A DNA stretch of 64,000 nucleotides from Oegoconia quadripuncta (GCA_949316235.1 OX438757.1:11278657-11342656), one strand, 5' to 3'; positions 1 through 13,662 are shown, counted from the first letter of the stretch. Translations and numbers: made by a program. The notes: generated from the letters alone by a model not told the origin.

Positions 1-2084
1 AGACAAATTAGTAGCACGAACGAAAGACAGTCAACTAGCAATTAAAACTGCATAGCGTTTCGCACGACTTCCACGCCGGCCGCACTATCGAGGTCAGGCA
101 CAACAAACAGTTGCACTGACGACTTAATCACACCTGAATTTTAAATACTCCGGTACGTGGACAATACTCAAGGAGTCGCACTGTTGCAAATCGGCAGGCG
201 GCTAACATAAACATGCGTATACAGCGTCCCTGCAAAACCGGTGGGTTTACGGCGAAGCGGTTCCTAGTCAAATACGCAAATTGTAAGTCAAATATTAGAA
301 TGGCGGGATAAGTTCGCTTTGTATGTGGCCGTCGTGCCGCAGCGTTCAGACACCAACTAATAGCCATTTCCTTCTGCAGCTTGCTTAACGGTCTGCTTGC
401 GACTCGGATAAACCCATCTCAGCCTCCAATACAAACATTTTATGGATCCTAAGTATTAGAAAACACTAACTCGAACTTCCAACGTTTAGCCCTATGAATA
501 ACTTGCGCTCGTAACTATTCTATTGTTACGACGTAATTACTTTTAACGATTCTGGTTAAGTAAATTATATTTTAAATAAACATTGCGTGACAGTAAACTT
601 CTGACCGAATACCACAAAGGGTCGGTCAGGGATACTTTGAATTGTCAACACTTAGGTTAAACAAACCTCGTCTCATCATGAACTCGAATGAATATAATTT
701 TATTTAACACTGCATGTTATTGCAATTATAATTGATCATATACACATAGAAAATTACTTATACACACCGAGAAAAATATCGTGACCTAACCCTGCAACCA
801 AAGAACACATTGAGAGCCACGTGTGCACGAATCAACAATGAACCAGCAGTCTGCAAATTATCCATTGTAATGGAACGTAATTACAGGCGGCATAAATAGT
901 TAGATCGAACCTATTGAATGTATAGACCGGTGGAAGATAAGTGTTTATTCATGGCACAAGCCTTGGCTGCAGGAAGTCAGCCGCTTCGGTGAATCGCAAG
1001 CCCGCGTCAACCGGCCGACACATGACACTGCGCCGTTGCATTCTGATCGACCATTTATCAATAAACATTTAGCATTACCAGACAACTATCGCCGCCGCGT
1101 TACTTTGTTGCTGCGACTAAAAAGCTTGATTGACGTTGTCGCAAATATATATTCAGGAGAACCCTAGTATAAGTTTGTCCTCGAAATAGAAGTGTAATCA
1201 TGTGGGCTCGTTAAAGGTCTATTACCCGCAGCTTATGGTAATTAATGTTCACTTATCGCACATATTTAATGAAAATGCGGCTGCAGTATTTCATAATTCC
1301 TATACAATTGTTTCTCAGAACAAACAAAGTAGATTTTGTATAATTACCTACATAAAAGCTTAAGGTTCGGTATTTAGAAACGCGTGTCGGTATAGTAAAG
1401 TCAAAGCGTCCAATTGACCCAGCGATGATGATGCGAACCGGGGTGTGCCACTAACGGCTTCTAAAAACCCACATTTCCTAGTAAAGACAGCTGGCCGACA
1501 TCACCGGGTACGGAGACAGGATGCGTTTGAGTTCACCGCCCTGTTCCCGTCCCTCACACGACGTTGTAAACCTACACTCAACGAACATAAATTGTGGTTT
1601 CAAATAGATACTCCAGCTAAAGACGTGGTCGTCTATACCTAAGTGTATATTAATAGTATAAACCTGTATATTAATAGTTATAGGAAATAACATTGTTATC
1701 TACAAATTTCCTATAACTGTGGGCTGTCTGGAAGAAATCGCTTTTAGTGATAAGACCGCCTAAATGTGTTCTATTATTATCATCAAAAATTATTGTAAAT
1801 TATTTTGCGCAATAGAGAGTTATCTGTTTTGTATTTTGTAGTTATAAATTGTAATTTAATATGAGAATCTGACATTATTAATGAGTTAAATTGACATATT
1901 GTTAAGTATTGTTATTTAATTGTATTTGACATAATATATAAATATATGAGGTAAGATGATATTAATTCAGTTTAAATGTCACATTGTAATATTTAAAGTT
2001 ATTCAGGTTAACACAATGTTGTCGTTTAGCGTGTCTGCTTATATTGCATGATTTTTTGATTCTATTTTTATATTTTAAATATTT
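1..2084. other. Non-coding stretch, nothing recognised
   Basis: AT-rich sequence with only short random-looking open frames and no protein motif I recognise. A small near-duplicate containing TATTAATAGT occurs around 1645-1680. The slightly GC-richer patch around 1490-1580 does not read as a known protein in any frame. Confidence 0.5.
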
Positions 2085-2196
2085 GTACGCCATAACAGGC
2101 AGATTTTGCTGGACTACCTATCTACAAAATAAGACCTTTATCTGTATACCCAAAATCAAACAAATAAATAATTTTCTTTCTTTCTTTCTTTCTAAG
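2085..2196 (+). mobile_element. LINE 3' tail with (TTTC)n, related to the CR1-type LINE at 36.9-41.9 kb
   Basis: The block has GCAGATTTTG, then AAGACCT, then ATACCCAAAATCA, then CAAATAAATAATTTTC, ending in a TTTC microsatellite. The same ordered motifs close the 3' UTR of the large LINE (about 41765-41860), which ends in an AAT-rich tail instead. A 5'-truncated insertion is typical of target-primed reverse transcription. Upstream sequence from about 1800 may belong to the same copy but is too decayed for me to align by eye. Confidence 0.65.
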
Positions 2197-5100
2197 TAAA
2201 TATACAGCTATATGAAGTGTCTTAATCGTTGATAGAGATAAGATAGGTAAATAAGTTTACTTGTCCGGAATTTCTCATTTTATTTGCATATTAAATTAGC
2301 GATAACCGACAATAATGCATTCATAATCGAAGCAATTATAAAAACACCACATTATGTGACGTTGCCTTTCATAAAACATCCGATCGTTATGTTGAGAGGT
2401 CAAATGTGCCCCTTCAAAATGATCCTCATCATTGAAATACACAAACAAGTCTGAGCGGTCATTGGCTTCGATTACATAAGACAGACTGTGTCGATGTCGC
2501 TCTCGTGCCATAGGGCGGACGATCTACACCGCTCTCTGCCGATAAGTAGGGTTCTAGGGCCTTCGAGTTTGATTTAAGAGAGAGCAGTGGCCCAGATCGT
2601 ATGTGCAATTAAGGTCACTGTAGACGATGTGTCGCTTCTACGTGTATGCGCGTGCGTTGCCCCTTATCCACGGAACTAGACAAACTGCATCCGATTCACC
2701 GCGTCCTCCTCCGTTCCGCAACCCGAAATTCCGAACAAATAGCCAGATTCAAATATTCATAAAATTTCATGTCAATGTCAGATAAGCTTACAACATAATT
2801 GAGAATCATTTTTGTATTTCATTTCATAAAAACCTAATTTTGTACATGAAGTATTAAATAAATTGTTGGTTGTAGAGCCGGTCGGAGTTGATCCGCCCTG
2901 TCGCCGCGTTAATGATAGCTTCCCTAATAGTCCGACTCCTGGGGAAAATTCGCATCGCACGCGCAGACGGATGATTAGCAGCCGCCTGGCGCCAGTGATG
3001 TATTAGTTCACGTCACGGATATGCTACGGTGTGGTACAATATTAATGCTAGCACCTATAATATTGAATAAAGATCTCCAGATTACTTTATCTGCTTATTT
3101 TTTAGATAATTTATTCAATTATCAATTACGGAATCGTTGTCGTACATGCCCAATCTGCGTTAGTCATTCCCACTGCAATCAAAGTATCAGTTAATTATTG
3201 TTGTTTTGGTGCCGTATCCTGCAATTGTGGATTCGGTAGTCTTGTTGTGGTTCTGTAATCTTCAATTTTATAATAGTAGAAAAAGTACATATTGATACCA
3301 CTTTCTTTTAGTTACCTTAACCAAACCGACTTAACTTGTTTTTCGGAATTCCAATCTCAGCACAGTCTCGAAGGAAAATCAGACTTGAAATCAATTACAC
3401 TAAGAAACGTTACATCCTATATTATGGTATACATTAACTATCTTGCACAAGTGTGTCACTAGTTTCTACAGGGAAATCATTCATAATTTCATATAAATGA
3501 CACCGACGTATATACATAAGGTGTGAAAAATATTGTGTTTACTTTCACGAACTATTCCAGTGGCGCCGATGTCTGTACAGCCTGCGATTATTTTTAGATT
3601 AGAAATGGCTCAACCGCTTTACGTAATTGCACTAGTCGCATGCCCAGCTAGTTCCAGAGTATTTGCAGCTAAATATAGTAGCAGAGGTGGTGTGCAATTA
3701 CACCTTATTATCGCATGTTTCCACTGGAAGGCCGGCCGCGTCTTACTTGCCACAGTTATTACCCGTTGCAGTTTCTTTAGAAAGTGTCCAGATATGACGA
3801 AACTGAAACAAGCATGCTGTGCAGATTACAGAATGGCCCGAGAGCTGTTTCCCTTGCATCTGAGGACTGCGTAATGTTGCGTGCGTGCCGCAGGTAACTC
3901 CCAACGTAGTTCTAATGCTGCACTCCGTAAATTACTAGGAATCAGGACAGAAAACTGTTCGTATTTTAACTACAACTTACACGTACCCTTTTGCAATAAT
4001 ATGTAACACATAATTGCGCGTGGATCATAGGTTTTCGAAAAACATTACCTATGGAATCATATAGGCTTTAAAAGTATGCAGTTAAACCTCGCGCAAAATT
4101 GAGTTGACAGTAGCAATCGATTATAATATCTAACTAAACTAATATAGCAAACTGTTTTCTTTCCACAACCCAGGAACTTGTTATAAGAACCACAAATATT
4201 ATAATTATTATGTCGGTCAATCGAAATCACCATCGTATGTACAAAACAAATCCGAGAAACACTTGTGTCGATAGATTTGTTATTAATTTCATGAAAAGGG
4301 ACTTGGTTGAAACAGATGTTCTTCAAAGCCACCCACCCACACGCAGCACAATAACCCATGTCATGGTCGATTCTGTGTAGACCAACGCCAAGACCGTGAA
4401 AACGACTTGACACACATTCAATCTGGTACAGAGTGGCTGCAAGTGATGGCACTTTCAATTAACACTGCACTATGCCACCGCCCACACTCATTATTGATCA
4501 TCATTTTTGATTGCAGTGTTTCGCTATGATATTTTACGAATACTTTCTCTTAGGTTTTTTGTTTTGCATACATTGAACAGTTTTAAATGCGCCTGTCATT
4601 CAATACATTTTCACTGTCTTCTAATGTGTCATGCCATGCATGATGTCGTTATTCGCTAATCTTAATTACAAATTTAAGTCCAATGGAATTTGTGGTTGCT
4701 TTGTAAATTAATATTTAAGTGATCACCAGTCAACAAATACGATTACGGTTGGCAGCATCAAAAGTAATGATAAAAAATCCCACCAATTAGCATACGTCTG
4801 ACGCGGATCGGATCCTGGTACCGCCAGGTGCCTCGCTGAGGAGTGATGTAAAAGACTTTCAGTGATATGTACGAGTCGTAAATTTCCGCTGACCCAGATA
4901 TGATCGGGTGATTAGAAACGTTCAACGGCGAAAATGATATTTTTTGTTAGTGCCGATTTATTGGTAATGGAGCGTCGTGCACACGAGATGCGATGCGACA
5001 TCCGCAAGTGAGAGTTTTGCAACTTGTCACCGAAACTGGTATGTGTACCGTGAACCACTCGCGCGAATGTAATTATTATTACTTAGAGAGTATGATACGT

Positions 5101-6394
5101 CCGGTACGGGCTGTCGGCAAAAGTGTAAGTGAGGTCGTTCGTTAAACCCTACGACATCTACTAACGTCACTCGAGACCAATTTATGTAAGCCTGTCAAAT
5201 TTTTTTATCAACATAGAATGTTGCTGGCACATCAACATCCTTTCGATGCTTATCTCTTTGTTCCTTCCGATTTTTTTTATTTGTGGTAATATCTATTACG
5301 CTTTTAGATATTATGCTGATGTAACAAATCATTTCTTTTTTTTTCTGTCGTTGATTGGAGATCTGCCATTTCTGTTTTTTATATGAGAATGATTCTGGTT
5401 TAACTACTATTAAAGGGTATGGTTATGCATTGCATATGGTTACCGTATCTCTTTGTATAATCTTTGACTTACATGTATCGCACGATGTAACCCTATTAAT
5501 TTTGCTCAGATAATAAGTCCTTCATACTTTATCTTTCATTTCATAGAATCGATCAATCAATATTTCTTTATTTTATAGATATAGATAGATATAAACACGT
5601 CTTCCCTTCAGAAGAAACCGAAGAACTCAAAAGTTGTTCTTTTTAATATCAATATGTTGAATAAGTGTTTACATAATTGAACTAATACAATTCAAAGGCA
5701 CAACTTCACTGTCTACCAACTAGTTCCGTGCATTTTTATCTCTTAAGAAATCCGATATATTTATAAACTCTTTGCGCACTATTTGCGTTTAATAACGGTC
5801 TTATATTTATTAACGACCAAAGTTTAGATAGGTATCAGTAGGAACCGTATTGTAAAAGCGTATACGTTGCCCTTTGAACGATTTACTTCCCTCCGATACA
5901 AGAACAGAAAGAGTGAGATACGTACTATATTACACCGTTGTTATTCATTCTGACAAGTTCATTTATACTTTTCGTTCTACATTCTACAATATATACTAAT
6001 ATCTAAAAATCGTTACCAAGTATACATAACATACCTATGTTCTGACTTTTATAAGAAATCTGCTTACATTGTAGTTGTTATGTATAATGTTAGTGATAAT
6101 GTCGTATTTCTAGACATTCAAAGCGTTTTCCTTTTCTTCTTCTTTTCGAGTCAATGGCACCGGACCGTGGCGTGGCGCATATTTCTTATTAGTTCCTACT
6201 TCGATTCTGTCCGTAAATCGTTGTACCTCGTACAATCACACTAACACATTATTATTATGGATACATATTTATCTCGCGACATTTAATCGGCATTCAGCCG
6301 GCACTAGTATCCATCTGAAACATTTTTGTATTGTCTCGGCCAAAATTGAATTTCGCAACTACCAAGAAAACTGCGCTGAAATTTATAAATAAAT
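2197..6394. other. Non-coding stretch, nothing recognised
   Basis: No conserved protein reads out of any frame. Open frames at 2296-2511(-), 3533-3874(+) and 4057-4458(-) have random-like composition. A GATA-type simple repeat lies near 5575-5600. Confidence 0.45.
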
Positions 6395-6649
6395 GAAAAA
6401 ATATATATATATTGGACGCTTACACCAATCATATATTTTAGTTCAAAACAAGCAAACTTGTACTATAGATACTAGATGACAGATAAACTTACATAAATAT
6501 TTATATAAACATCCCTGCCTCGGGAATAAATGTTCGTATTCAACTTACAAACAAAATTAACAACATACAACAATTCATTCCTTCGCGGGATTCACACCCG
6601 CAAGTGTTGGTTTCGCAGACAGGGTCACTATCCACTACGCCAATTGTTC
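6395..6649 (-). mobile_element. tRNA-derived SINE, family A, near full length
   Basis: Read on the minus strand, the head has an A-box-like segment (CCACTACGCCAAT on +), then a B-box-like segment (GGGATTCACACCCGC on +), then the family body with ATAAACATCC...CTCGGGAATAAATGTTCGTATTC, and a tail of GGACGCTTACACCAATC next to an AT repeat. It shares this order with the copies at 41875-42105 and elsewhere in the window. The internal Pol III promoter layout indicates a tRNA-derived SINE rather than a tRNA gene, because no cloverleaf is evident. Confidence 0.75.
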
Positions 6650-9058
6650 ATAATTTCCGGTGAATGTGGCGAATGCATATTTATTATCTTATCTTGAAGT
6701 AATTATTCTAATCGCGACATATACAAATCCAATATTTTTATTACCTACGCATCCGTTCGTAGGCTGTACAGAAATCGAGTCCTCTGGCGGAGGAAGCTGC
6801 CGCTCTCGGAGCTAGGTCGTTCATCGACCCGCCCGCGCCGCGGCGACCGCAGAGGCAGAAGCGATTGTTTATACCTCCATTATCCAAACAATGTTTAGCT
6901 ACTTCGTGACATTCCTTTGTAATCATTTTGAAATGTGGGTTAAGGCTTTTTCATGAAATCGCTTAAAACTTCAAAAAGGCCATCGGGTTTTCCTATTTAC
7001 GTCAAATCCTTTGTTCGGTGATTACATTTGTAAAACTGTTTTAAGGTTTTTCAGCTTAACTCAAATACATTTCCTTTGTGTTATCTTTTGATATATTATG
7101 ATAATATACAAGTTTTTCACTTGAGACTTACTTGCAAGGTCAGATAGGTAACCTTTTGATATAGGGTAATGTAGGTGAAAATAAGTTTTCAGAAAAAATC
7201 CTATAGTAATCCCAAAATTTTCTTTCATAAATTTCCAGCTTTTAATGCTCTTACCTGTCTTGAAATGTGAACGATGTGATTCGATAAACCAACGAAGCTA
7301 GATCGAAATAGGCCTAACCTATAATAAAACAGTGACAGCAAAGAAGAATTTGTAGGGAATGAATGTTATTAAAATTTTTTAATATTGGAATACCTAATAT
7401 GAAACAAATCGGTGCATTTTATTTATTTACATAGAATCAACAGCGTTATTACAAATTCTTATACAGAAAACTAATACCAAACTTTTGAAATTTTAATAAT
7501 ACGTCTAGGATGCTGCTCGCTCTGGTCGCCCTGTTATAGATAAGTTGATGCCATCTGTGAAAAAGTGGAGCAATATCGACTAATCAGTGGTTACAACGTT
7601 GCCAAGGATCTGGGCATTGATAACAAAATGGCACATAACTCTCTTATATTTAAGTATAAAAAAATGTCTTGAATTTTTATAAATTTAGCAGAAAGTTTTT
7701 TAAAGACCATCATTTAAAAGATTATCTACTATAAGTTACAGACGCATGGTAAAATAATATTTCCAAAAAAACCACACCCTTGCTATTTTGAGGTATGATT
7801 TATCACAAATTCCGAATAACGGGCAACCAATTTGCGTCTTTATCTCCATCAGGAGATATTATCGTGACAAACATTAAGAGTCGCTTGCAGTCGTCTTCCG
7901 TAATCGATTCAGATAGTTTTAACCTGCCACTATCACGTTTTGGTTGTGTATGCCTTCGACTATCCATATAGTGATGATAATATCTAATGGCTTAAAACGA
8001 CGAGAATCTAAAAGTTTAGGAAACACTATTAGTAGTTTGTTGGGTTTGTTTGTAATTAAATATGACTTAACTAGATCCTAACAAAAACTAATGTTAGAAA
8101 AATAGAATTCGTAAGTTAAATCGTGGACGTCGTGTTAAGCATTTAATATTTGGAACACCCAAACTCTTTTTGGGATATCTCTGACCACTCCATTTGAAAT
8201 AAAAGTCGTGACGTTATGTAATGCGATGAAAATCGCGCTTTGGGAAAGGGTTATGGATAACGGACTGTCTGTGGCAAAATGTTACTGGTACAAAATGAAC
8301 TTAGTTAATAAATCAATTGATTTCTTAAACCAAGAGTCCAATTCTTTAATAATATAGAGAAGCTTTTGAACATTTAAACAATTCGCTTCAGAGTCCACCT
8401 ATAGCTATTCCAAAGTATCTATTTCCGATTTACCCTCTGCTCTATCTTAGTTTCTTAACCATTGCCGTTTCTCTACTGCCATAGAGCCTTTAATTGTATG
8501 GGTTTTCTCTTTGCTCAAGATTACATCTTGATATACTTTGTTTAGTTTTACGATGCAATTTTATATTTTTTTAGTTTTATTGTAAAGCTCGCAGGGGGAA
8601 TGCGGATCGCAGGACATACGTAGGCGCCGTCCAGTCGCGCCACAACTTTCTACGCTCGCGTCTAGATCGCTCTTAAACCGTAATCTGCAGATTGACGTAC
8701 TCCGAGAACATTACGACAGTAGGCAAATTTAATTGCATATTAAGGTGCTAATAATTACTTATTTTCAACAATTCCTTACCTTTCATTACATCACGTAAAC
8801 CTATAAAGTATATGTAAGACTTACTACAAATATTGGGGGGCACCAAATCAGACAGTGTGCGTGGTAAGGAGGTACGGGAATAATCTAAACACGTACATCT
8901 GTACGCAACAAACATGAGCGTTTCCTGATTATGTATCGCCGTTAAAACTAATTAAAGGACACACTATTTCATCAAGAAGTAATCATGAATCATAGAACAA
9001 ATGTGTATTTCATAACTATAAAACGACAATAACCCCTAACCTTACTCAAACCAGTCTT
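6650..9058. other. Non-coding stretch with a short GC-rich patch
   Basis: Mostly AT-rich and unremarkable. The patch at about 6765-6860 is GC-rich with several CpGs and is open in more than one frame on both strands; it could be an unrecognised exon, but no motif supports that. A dispersed-repeat match at 8143-8216 is listed separately. Confidence 0.4.
8143..8216 (-). repeat. Dispersed repeat, copy 1 (partner at 28595-28682)
   Basis: On the + strand this reads ACACCCAAAC, TTTTTGGGATATCTCTGACCA, CATTTG, GTCGTGAC. The reverse complement of 28595-28682 carries the same blocks in the same order. Strand is assigned arbitrarily, opposite to the partner. The parent element is unknown to me; a weaker match (AGTGCCCAAAGGTTGTTTGGG) is present near 50870. 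Confidence 0.45.
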
Positions 9059-9266
9059 CGTACCACGTAAAAACGCAATTTTTGCGTTCGATCGCTAATA
9101 ACTTGCCTTTTAGCTCCTTTGCGTTCGATCGCTAAATTTGGTACTACATGTAAGCGCCCTAGAAGTGAGGATAAGAGGATAAACGTATAATGTATCGAGT
9201 ACTTCTAGGGCGCTTACGTCGTAGCCAATTATTAACGATCGAACGCAAACATTTTGACGTGGTACG
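9059..9266. mobile_element. Small TIR element (MITE-like) with nested palindromes
   Basis: The left end reads CGTACCACGT and the right end ACGTGGTACG. The terminal inverted repeats continue inward through TTTGCGTTCGATCGCTAATA and its complement near 9230-9247. A second inverted repeat lies inside: 9144-9166 pairs with 9201-9224 (core GTAAGCGCCCTAGAAGT). The subterminal block TTTGCGTTCGATCGCTAA occurs twice (about 9081-9098 and 9119-9136). No coding capacity. A diverged relative sits at 50000-50151. Confidence 0.7.
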
Positions 9267-9714
9267 ATTGTGGGCGTCAAACAATACGCAAATCTAACTC
9301 AGTGTTGCGCTTGTTAAATTGGTGCTATTTACAGACTTCCTACTAAATATATGAAGTTGTTTTTAATCGCCTAAACGAATGCAAGTACACGAAGAACATG
9401 TAAATGAGCATTTGCAATACTTTAACTTAATTAACACAATAATACGGCCTGATTATTGTGCATTGGATGCGCGTGTCAGTGTTGTTTTCACAAGCACACG
9501 AACAAGGCCAGAAAACTGTGGCGTCATCGACTTCCTACATAGTATTGTTAGTGCCGAATCGAACGCTTCTTCGTTATTAGCAGATTATCCGATGCAGTCA
9601 CGGTTCTATTTTCAAATTTTATTTGAGAGGAGGTTGGTGTCGCTTATAATAATTATGAACGAATTAACCATTCCTGAAATATATAATTAGAAAATATTTT
9701 AATCTAAGTTTACA
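9267..9714. other. Non-coding stretch, nothing recognised
   Basis: A 103-codon open frame (9379-9690, +) has no motif I recognise and sits in AT-rich repeat-flanked sequence, so I do not call it a gene. Confidence 0.4.
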
Positions 9715-9849
9715 ATTGTCCCGGGTTTCTTCTGGCCAGTTGTTGAGGAATTTATCCAGCTCGTCCTGCGATCTTGTTTTCGGTCTGCCACGACGCCTTC
9801 TGGACCACGTTAAGTGTAACATTTTGTTATGACCTTTGGATTTACTCAT
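9715..9849 (-). pseudogene. LINE ORF2 C-terminal fragment
   Basis: The minus strand encodes a short segment with the block RRRRGRPKTRSQDELDKFLN followed by NWPEETRD. The pattern of a basic run, GRPxTR and then a D/E-rich helix is characteristic of the far C-terminus of reverse-transcriptase ORFs of RTE-like and related non-LTR retrotransposons. It lacks the usual Trp after the TR, and the reading soon runs into AT-rich sequence with no RT core, so this is a dead fragment. Clade assignment is tentative. Confidence 0.65.
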
Positions 9850-11097
9850 TTAGCCGACTGCCTCAGGAGGGGGGGTAAATGTTTATATGAAGTGTTCACT
9901 ATTAAAAGTACTGCTTTAAAATAAACGATTAGCAATATATATTTGTTTAAAATATGTACTTAAATTATATAAATAGGTAATTAAGAATTTCTCATGTTTA
10001 GCTAGGGTTATTTCAAAAGATCTCGACTCTATTTAGTATGCAGTAAGGCTCTAGGTTTTTCCACGAATAATGAATATTGTTTACCATTCTAACTAAACTG
10101 GTACGAATGAATGAAGGCTACTGCTATAATTTAGAAACGCGAGCTATCAATAGTCGACTGATTTTTCAGAAAAACAGCACGTGACCCACAAGGTGAGTTG
10201 GAAGGAAATCGAGTTGTTTTTGTTTTACCTCACTGCAATGTTTGCAAAGCTGTTGGGAATGGGCTATTGGGTCGTATTGCATAATTATTGTGCTCTATAC
10301 ATATAATAGCATAAGGTGGGAATACGCATTTAACTAATCATTGTTTGTGTAGCCACATGCGGTCGCGATGCAGAGCCGGTCTCAACCTTGAAATTACTTC
10401 GAAATCTAGTAGAAATAACGAGAATTAACAAAAAAATGCTGTCTTCAATGCAAGCAGTTTGATTAATAAAATAATAATGCCAGGCAAAAAGGACAATCCC
10501 GACCTAACATGGCCTCAAATTAGAATGCTTAATGGATCCAATGGTGGGATTTCTTAACAAAAAGTAGGTATACAGAATACAAGTTAGCAAGATTGACTGT
10601 ATTCCACTTAAATATTGACATATTTCTGTCGAAAAATGCAATTCAAGGTCGTTGTCGATATCCCTTAACTGCTTATTATATCGAAAGTACGGTTAATATT
10701 TATGATGTCGAGAGAGAAAAAAATCGAGTGTCGCACATTGCCTGCGCGGGCGCCACCTCCTGGCGCCAGCGTCGCGCCGCTGACCGCTTCCTCGAATCTG
10801 TGCTATCGCTGGCCGACATAAAGATGCACTGAGAGCAGTGCCGGCTTAAGGGCGGCGATAGCAGTCACCTAAACGCGTTTCCTTCCAAAATGTAATATTT
10901 GTATCGGATGTATTTTAATATGAAATAAAATTTCCCATGTGGCGGACTTTTTGTCTGCATCTGTCCTGAAACCAGTATGAGTAAATAGGAGGCTGTGTGT
11001 ATTATTTAACATTATTTTGTTTGTCAAAAAGGCCTCTAAAGAGAGGCCTTTAGAGAGAATAATAAATAAATAATTATTATCCTTTGACATATACACA
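9850..11097. other. Non-coding stretch with a GC-rich patch
   Basis: AT-rich except for about 10738-10850, where the palindrome TGGCGCCA and neighbouring CpGs give a short GC-rich patch. No protein motif recognised. Confidence 0.4.
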
Positions 11098-11338
11098 ACG
11101 CCATTTAGTTCCACACTGAGGCAACTAGGCTTGTATTTTGAATACCAGATGGTTGATATACTTACTACACAAATAAATTTTTTTGTTAATAAATACAATA
11201 CGTAAATGAAAAACATCCATAACTCGGGTACACATGTCCGTATTCATCATGCAAACATATGCCCCTAGCGGGATTCGAACCCGCGACAATTTGGTATAGC
11301 AGTCAGCATTTTTAACCAATAAACCAAACAGGTCGTCA
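11098..11338 (-). mobile_element. tRNA-derived SINE, family A variant
   Basis: On the minus strand the B-box-like GGGTTCGAATCC block (GGGATTCGAACCCGC on +, near 11271) is followed by the family motif around GTATTCATCATGCAAACAT and CATCCATAACTCGGG, and then a variant tail with CGCCATTTAGTTCCAC. The tail differs from the 6.4 kb copy but matches the copy at 53805-53985, so there seem to be at least two subfamilies. Confidence 0.7.
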
Positions 11339-12044
11339 ATAAAATAGGTACTACTATTAGGTACTCTTTGTTGTCCAAAATAATTCACACTCTTTTTTTA
11401 ATGATAACAATAGAACACAATTAGAAGCCCTTATCACTAAAAGCATTCTATTCGAGACAACCCACGGCTATGGGAAATTTGCAGATCGAAAACCAGATTT
11501 CTGATTTTAACGGAAACATTTACTTAGATCGCTACCTTGGGCCAGCGTCTTACAAATTGTTACGAATAAGTATTACTAATATAGTAATTAGTAATTAATT
11601 AATGACACTAAAATTTCGCAGCAAAAATGCCTATAATGTAAAGGGCCCATTCTTCTGAGAAAAGAATTATAGATACGGCACTGGCGAACGAATTCACATT
11701 AACATTCCTCGTTACTAATTGACGCGAATAAAACCTAACGGGTAAAGAGGCAGACATGCGTAATTGCTCTTTTTCCGGCAAGCAGTCTTGTAGCGTTTAA
11801 AATTGCACACTGGCATCATTCATTCATGTGCCCGACTGTTACTGGTTTCATATTGCTTTTAAAAAGAGAAAAGGGCCCTGGATGTCGTCACAAATTTTGT
11901 TACGATCGTTGGGTGGTTTTTCCATTGTATTTGGATTGCTAGAATCTTAAGTATTTTTAGTGTTTCTATAGTATTATACTAATCAGTCTCGTCAATCCTG
12001 AATGTAGGGTAGCAATCAGTAGGTAACAGCTCGTTAGTCTTACT
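11339..12044. other. Non-coding stretch, nothing recognised
   Basis: AT-rich with no motif recognised on either strand. Confidence 0.4.
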
Positions 12045-12240
12045 TCTATACTAATATTATAGAGGTAAAGTTGTTAGTTTGTGCGAGGTAACTGATCTCT
12101 GGAACTGCTGATTCGATTCTGAAAATTCTTTGACAAATAGAAAGCTACACAATTCACGAGTGGCATAGGCTATGTTTGAGTATCCATCAATAGAAATAGG
12201 CTATGATAAGACTTATTAGCCGTATAACATCCGTAGTTCA
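12045..12240 (+). mobile_element. Helitron 5' fragment (Lep1-like)
   Basis: It begins TCTATACTAATATTATAGAG, the standard TC-start of lepidopteran non-autonomous Helitrons, followed by GTTTGTGCG and the stretch CTGATCTCTGGAACTGCTGA, a common internal motif of this group. I do not see the GC hairpin plus CTAG 3' end, so the right boundary is approximate. Confidence 0.65.
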
Positions 12241-13662
12241 CTAAAATGTCTAGCATATCACTCTTCAGTTACAGAAGGTAACTTGGATAAAAAGCATGGT
12301 AATATTATTCATTTGTAACAATCCTCTATTTTATAACGCCGAATGTATTATACCACAAACTCTTTCGCATTCTGTATCCTATTATATTGCATACACGTAT
12401 TACGATTTTATGATTTGAAAGAAATTTGATGACGATAGCAAGGACGCCTGCCATCCTTAGAAAAATACAGAGCGGCAGGATGATAAGATGAGGATCATGG
12501 GAATAAGTTATTAAAATATTAGTGCTATGGCGCGATGGAGATGGTAAAAATCGCGTAATACACATGTTTGACGATGAAAGGCAGCTGAAAACAGATAACC
12601 AGTGGACCTTACGTTTTGGATGCAGCTAAAGAAATTTTAGTGAAATACCTGAACGCCCATTAAAACCAATGCGCCTTTAAAATAAATTATATAGGTTAAG
12701 ACGAATAAGCGAAAGTTGGCCGCTGTAAAACCCAGTTGATTAATCATGAAACAATAAAATTCCAGCGCTCACAAATCAAGGTACAGTCATTTATGTATAT
12801 CGATAAACAGTTCCGTGTTTTATGAAAAATGTATTTGAAGATTATTGCAAGTAGCGTATACAGTTACTGCGGAAAGAAATTAAGTTGTGTAAAGGATATT
12901 CGAGTTTTCTTATTACAGAGCGTGATCAAACTAGGATAATTATATACAGGCAGTTTACCGACGTAGTCTTCGGCTATCTGCGTGAACATATTCGAAGAAT
13001 AGTTTGCATGAATAATTACCTCTGGACCTCCCTCTAATTTAATTCCGAGATTCTATTAGCAACTTATAAGCCGCAATGACGTATTGAATGAAGGTACTTG
13101 GAAATATGAATATTACAATATTTTCCTGTTCTTGGGCCTCCCCGAATTCTGCTAATTCGAAAGTAATTCTTGAAAATGCAGCGAGAGTTTGTTTGTTATT
13201 TATTATCAAATCATTCGAGGTCGTTGACGTCACATCATCGTCTGTCATTCAAACTTAGGTGACGTGTAAAAATCTCGAACATTATTTAAATCAATTCGCT
13301 AGGCTTCGTAGCGCTGTTTGTTGTGTACAGAATTCTTTACAGACATTTTCGAATTACTGGTATATTTTGAAGAATTACGTACTTTTTAACTTATATGATC
13401 ATTTTTAGGACTGATAAGGGTGTCAAGTTGAAATACAAAATAATATCATATACTAGGTCTTGTAGTCGTGTAAAAAATTTAAAGGAACTTAACTAACTCT
13501 TACTAAAACTCTAACTCAATCCTATAAAAAGGTATAGGTACCTTTCAAACACAATACTTATTCCCATAATACTTAATTGACTTGTAATCGAAACCTATAT
13601 GGTAATTTTCGTCGACCAAGGATCTTTTGGCATAATAGAGTGATTTTCTCTATATCCGGAGA
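12241..13662. other. Non-coding stretch, nothing recognised
   Basis: No coding or repeat signature recognised; the short open frames (12326-12565 and 13039-13248, both -) look random. Confidence 0.4.

Noticed and set aside
3533..3874. 113-codon plus-strand frame
   Set aside because: No recognisable domain, non-ATG start and no supporting context.
4057..4458. 133-codon minus-strand frame
   Set aside because: No motif, random-like composition, no splice or promoter context; the length is possible by chance in a 64 kb window.
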